Below are positions 4,931 to 7,075 of a stretch of DNA of 7,075 nucleotides, piece by piece. The notes beneath the pieces are model-generated. The model was given only the letters and a program-made list of their open reading frames with translations, was not told the DNA's origin and ran no database searches. The DNA lies in NCBI GenBank assembly GCA_024277475.1, contig JAJRVC010000217.1:1-7075 (forward strand), given 5' to 3'. The position numbers were made by a program, and so were the translations under genes. This DNA is from Deltaproteobacteria bacterium (lineage in GTDB: Bacteria; Desulfobacterota; Desulfobacteria; Desulfobacterales; JAFDCJ01). Position 1 is the stretch's first letter. Each line of letters opens with the position of its first letter.

Positions 4931-5758
4931 TTACGGTTTTCCCAGAATATCGTAACGGTATTTGACTGCCGCGCCGTAAACGGTGGCATATCCCGGATTT
5001 TCCGGAAAGATAAAGGTTGTCTGGTACAATTTTCCCACCAGATTCAACACCTGCCGGATGAACCGGTTTTCCGCAACCTTGCCGACCATGACGATATGAT
5101 CCCGGCAATCGACGGACCGGGCACAAATGGAGGCGATGATTCCCACCGTTTCTCCTACCAGGCCTAGAATTGCAGCGGCCTGGTCTTCAATCTTTTTAGA
5201 TTTTAGGTTGGCAAAGTTACTGGCCGTCATATCCGCACCCAAAAAACTGATTTGTTCATAACCTAGATCCGAAATGGTTAAATTGAGTTCTGATGCTTTT
5301 CCTTTCAGTGCCAGGGTTTCTATCTGTGAAGGATTATCCAGACCGCAGATGAGGGAGGAAAGTCCTTTGATGGTTCCACCACCTACACCGGAGCCGCCCA
5401 GGTGCTCGGCGATGTTGTTTGCGAAATGAACGATAGCACTGCCGGTACCCATGCTCACCACAACACATTCGCTGCAATTGGCCAGGGCCGCACCGCCAAA
5501 CCCGATGGCATCAATTTCAGCAATGAGGGTGATGTTGTTTTCCATGGACAGCGGCATACCGGCGGCCGAACCCGAGCAAACGATGTGTCGGGTCCGGCAT
5601 TTCGTGACCAGGCGTTCATAGACTGTTCTGATGCCCTCCCAGTTGCGGTTTTCTATGCTAAAAATTTCTCCTAAACCATCGGCGTCAACGACGGCAAAAT
5701 CGGTAAATGAGGCTCCTCTATCAATCCCGATGATGGGCGCGTTTAAGTTCTTGGTCAT
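4931..5758 (-). CDS. coaW: Type II pantothenate kinase-like protein (Fumble/CoaW family)
   Basis: Predicted to phosphorylate pantothenate, the first step of CoA synthesis, in the cytoplasm. The 275-residue product matches the length and layout of Staphylococcus aureus CoaW: an N-terminal phosphate loop GIDRGASFTDF (11-21), EIDAIGFGG with the likely catalytic Glu81, the second phosphate loop VVSMGTGSAIV (100-110), GGSGVGGGTIKGL (121-133), GADMTASNFANL (174-185) and a closing NPGYATVYGA. It lacks the CxGxGxC-type iron-sulfur cysteines of the related dehydratase activases, arguing against that reading. The first loop departs from the family's GIDAGGT..K. I chose the ATG at 5758 (MTKNLNAP) with AAGGA ten bases upstream, not the upstream ATG at 5842, because the extra 28 residues are encoded by repeat-like DNA and are not family-like. 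Next gene is the metallo-hydrolase after a 255-base gap. Confidence 0.72.
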   Translation of the reverse strand: MTKNLNAPIIGIDRGASFTDFAVVDADGLGEIFSIENRNWEGIRTVYERLVTKCRTRHIVCSGSAAGMPLSMENNITLIAEIDAIGFGGAALANCSECVVVSMGTGSAIVHFANNIAEHLGGSGVGGGTIKGLSSLICGLDNPSQIETLALKGKASELNLTISDLGYEQISFLGADMTASNFANLKSKKIEDQAAAILGLVGETVGIIASICARSVDCRDHIVMVGKVAENRFIRQVLNLVGKLYQTTFIFPENPGYATVYGAAVKYRYDILGKP

Positions 5759-6033
5759 ATGGCTATTATCCTTAAGGGCCGCAACTAATGAGTTTGTTAT
5801 TGTTTTGACATGGATCCATCGCCCGCTTCGCTTAGGGCTCACTCAAAAATAACTTCACATTTTGGACGCCGATCCATCCCGTCCCGCTGCGTTGCGGAAG
5901 CTCGAAATACGAAACAAATATTATCTGCGTACTTTGCGGCTCTGCGGTGAATAAAATATTAAATCTCAATAGAAAATGTCTAAATAATTATTGCCGCATT
6001 AGTAACTCACGTTGACCGTCTGGTTTTTTGCAG
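5759..6033. other. 275-base gap between the HAD gene and the kinase-like gene
   Basis: No gene is seen. It contains the kinase-like ribosome binding site (AAGGA on the minus strand, 5773-5769), a perfect 10-base palindrome ATGGATCCAT (5810-5819), two short GC-rich hairpins (GCCC...GGGC near 5820-5838; CCGC...GCGG near 5884-5897), a CCGCAGAG-type tract (5924-5951) and an A/T-rich stretch (5950-6000) after the HAD stop. No intrinsic terminator for the HAD gene is visible. Confidence 0.5.
5924..5951. repeat. CCGCAGAG-type tract
   Basis: On the minus strand reads TTCACCGCAGAGCCGCAAAG then TACGCAGA: imperfect units of CGCAGAG/CGCAAAG spaced 9-10 bases. In my recollection very similar strings are common dispersed intergenic sequences in environmental deltaproteobacterial assemblies. 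Single copy here. Confidence 0.5.
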
Positions 6034-6723
6034 TTATTCAGTATAATTTAAAATATCCGAGAGCTGGTGAATTACAGGGCAATCATCAATCTCTTCCACG
6101 CCCAGGGAGCCGAATCGATTGATAATCAATGCTCTCATTCCCACCTTGCGACTGCCGAGAAAATCGTCATAATAATTGTCACCGACATAAAGGCAGCGGT
6201 GGGCTTCCACGGACGCTTTTTTTAAGGCAAGGCTAAAGATCCGGGAGTCCGGCTTGTTGCAGTTTACTTCGCAGGAGATAACCAGATGGTCAAAAAAATC
6301 AATCAGCCCGGCACCGCTTAAAATATCGCGGGCCGTACAATCCCAGTTCGATATAACGCCCAACCCGATGGATTTTCGCTTCAGCTCCAACAGTACTTCC
6401 TTTATCCCGTTGAAGGGTAGCCAATAATTATCGACATCCTTTTTTATCGCTTCCCAGCAGGTGTTAAGTTCGCACAGATCCACACTCAATCCCATGTGAT
6501 AATTCATTATGCCCAGGTAAGCGGGCATGAATACTTCCCGGGGTTGTAAGAAAAAACCCGGATACTCCCGCATGAACAGTTTGTCCGTCAGATGGAATTC
6601 TTTTTCGATATCCCCAAGCGGGACATCGATGCCGAATTTTCGTAAGGCATTCTGATAGGTGCTTTCCCGCTGCATGTAGAGCAGGGTGTAACCGATATCG
6701 AACCAAATAAACGATGTCTTCAA
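6034..6723 (-). CDS. HAD-superfamily hydrolase (HAD-IA type, atypical motif I)
   Basis: A 229-residue soluble protein with the four HAD motifs in order: motif I WFDIGYTLL with nucleophile Asp9, motif II VISNWD with Ser125, motif III Lys157 in NKPDSRIF, and motif IV YVGDNYYDD with Asp182 and Asp186/187. A helical cap of about residues 15-100 between motifs I and II gives the C1 cap of subfamily IA (phosphoglycolate phosphatase/haloacid dehalogenase-like). In motif I the second Asp, the general acid/base of HAD phosphatases (DxD), is Gly11, as in FDVGGTL-type members of the HDHD3/REG-2 group, so efficient phosphatase activity is not assured. The start is TTG at 6723, with GGGAGG six bases upstream and no ATG or GTG in frame before the upstream stop. 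Substrate unknown; phosphoester hydrolysis is a family-level guess. Confidence 0.87.
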   Translation of the reverse strand: MKTSFIWFDIGYTLLYMQRESTYQNALRKFGIDVPLGDIEKEFHLTDKLFMREYPGFFLQPREVFMPAYLGIMNYHMGLSVDLCELNTCWEAIKKDVDNYWLPFNGIKEVLLELKRKSIGLGVISNWDCTARDILSGAGLIDFFDHLVISCEVNCNKPDSRIFSLALKKASVEAHRCLYVGDNYYDDFLGSRKVGMRALIINRFGSLGVEEIDDCPVIHQLSDILNYTE

Positions 6724-6735
6724 ATCCGGCCTCCC
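6724..6735 (-). promoter_or_regulatory. Shine-Dalgarno fixing the TTG start of the HAD gene
   Basis: GGGAGG on the minus strand (6735-6730) lies six bases before TTG at 6723-6721. The in-frame codons upstream run open to a TGA at 6867-6865 without ATG, GTG or TTG, so the TTG is the best-supported start. Confidence 0.7.
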
Positions 6736-6747
6736 GTTAATAGGATT

Positions 6748-6775
6748 GGCGATTGACGAATGGCGATTGATGAAT
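6748..6775. repeat. Two-copy 14-base tandem repeat GGCGATTGAyGAAT
   Basis: GGCGATTGACGAAT (6748-6761) is followed immediately by GGCGATTGATGAAT (6762-6775), 13 of 14 identical, with a third partial ATTGATGG after it. It is in the leader of the HAD gene, 25 bases before the start. Confidence 0.7.
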
Positions 6776-6891
6776 TGATGGAATCGTTCTGCCTTGTCTT
6801 TGCTGATGCTAATGCCTTTAAATGACAGAATACCTTCATCCCTTGCACCTCGGGTGAAACTACATCATTTATTACAAAAATGTTTTTTTCT

Positions 6892-6925
6892 GATTAAACC
6901 GGCCGCTTTTCCGGCTAGCGGCCGG
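6892..6925. repeat. GATTAAACCGGC palindrome, copy 4
   Basis: GATTAAACCGGCCGCTT at 6892-6908 is identical over 17 bases to the copy at 3743. CCGGCCGC (6899-6906) and GCGGCCGG (6918-6925) form a perfect 8-bp stem with an 11-base loop. A run of seven T (6883-6889) precedes it on the plus strand, as at the 3743 copy. All copies in the window point the same way. Confidence 0.75.
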
Positions 6926-6962
6926 GCTGACATCTTAGCTAGTTTCCATCCATAAATGGCCC

Positions 6963-7060
6963 TTTTTTCTCTGAGCGGCGTTCTCCGCGGGTTTACGTCT
7001 GCGAAGTACGAAAAGTACGTCTCAACGTAAACCCTTGTGCGGCCTTGCTCAGAGAAAAAA
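6963..7060. repeat. 98-base interrupted inverted repeat (long hairpin or element ends)
   Basis: TTTTTTCTCTGAGC (6963-6976) and GCTCAGAGAAAAAA (7047-7060) are a perfect 14-bp inverted repeat. Inside them CCGC (6985-6988) pairs with GCGG (7039-7042), and GGGTTTACGT (6989-6998) pairs perfectly with ACGTAAACCC (7025-7034); the centre has two GTACG boxes. Single-stranded, it would be a long stem with internal loops. As the arms end in T6/A6, either strand's RNA would look like a hairpin followed by a T-run, so a bidirectional terminator for genes on both sides is possible; a mobile-element remnant is the other main reading. Confidence 0.7.
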
Positions 7061-7075
7061 TTGCTCATTTCTGAA

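Larger units (their letters stand above)
6724..7075. other. 352-base region upstream of the HAD gene, repeat-rich to the window edge
   Basis: No convincing gene. Going upstream from the HAD start it contains a ribosome binding site, a tandem GGCGATTGA repeat, about 90 bases with no recognised feature, a GATTAAACC palindrome and a long interrupted inverted repeat. A 67-codon frame (7068-6865) crosses the last two, but its composition is dictated by the repeats. The promoter of the HAD gene should lie here if it is not co-transcribed with something beyond the window; I cannot place it. Confidence 0.55.

Noticed and set aside
5805..5810. TTGACA on the plus strand (also at 292-297) as -35 promoter boxes
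   Set aside because: Neither has a -10 box at 16-18 bases and neither points at a plus-strand gene.
5759..5842. 28-codon N-terminal extension of the kinase-like protein (start at 5842)
   Set aside because: The extra codons come from repeat-like DNA including the ATGGATCCAT palindrome; the family's conserved start (GID loop near residue 10) and an AAGGA site fit the ATG at 5758.
6724..6864. In-frame open stretch upstream of the HAD gene (46 codons)
   Set aside because: It contains no ATG, GTG or TTG, includes the tandem GGCGATTGA repeat, and the TTG at 6723 has a good Shine-Dalgarno.
6880..7060. Possible cyclic-di-nucleotide riboswitch upstream of the HAD gene
   Set aside because: Checked because of the paired stems, but the conserved GEMM core (GGGCAAACC, GACGCAAAGC and tetraloop receptor) is absent on both strands.
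6865..7068. 67-codon frame on the minus strand at the right edge
   Set aside because: It runs entirely through the long inverted repeat and a GATTAAACC palindrome, has no ribosome binding site, and its residues (for example AAGLIRKK) are what the palindrome gives when translated; two other copies in the window read similarly (AAGLI) although they are in gaps.

Overview
All genes in this window lie on the minus strand. Read in transcription order (right to left) they are: a HAD-family hydrolase (6034-6723), a type II pantothenate kinase-like protein (4931-5758), an RNase Z-like metallo-beta-lactamase-fold hydrolase (3917-4675), then a peptide/nickel-type ABC importer locus made of permease DppB (2772-3677), ATPase DppD (1463-2476), ATPase DppF (516-1478) and the first 49 codons of a periplasmic substrate-binding protein (1-149, cut by the window edge). 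No tRNA, rRNA, CRISPR array or transposase gene was seen.

The importer is the clearest unit. DppD and DppF overlap by 16 bases and are almost certainly co-translated. The solute-binding protein has its own strong ribosome binding site after a 366-base gap. The second permease (DppC), normally directly after DppB, is not in the window. Its place is a 295-base gap carrying a short element bounded by inverted repeats, one end of which supplies the apparent start codon of dppD. The three upstream genes are soluble enzymes. A link between them and the importer rests only on shared orientation.

The gaps are unusually rich in short repeats: (1) a GATTAAACCGGC palindrome, three good copies and one degenerate; (2) TTCGATGTTC/GGACGTTC tracts; (3) TGAACC/GGTTCA tracts hugging the 3' ends of several genes; (4) an ATCCTGT inverted repeat upstream of the binding-protein gene; (5) a REP-like TTCGAC...GTCGAA hairpin between dppB and dppD; (6) single copies of GTGTCAGG, CCGCAGAG and GGCGATTGA-type tracts; (7) a ~98-base cruciform-like inverted repeat at the right edge.

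Gene content and this style of intergenic repeat suggest an anaerobic Desulfobacterota/deltaproteobacterial genome, possibly an uncultured Desulfobacterales member. That is inference from general appearance, with no marker gene to fix it. The most interesting material is the repeat system and the way repeats supply gene starts and probable 3' ends, more than any single protein.
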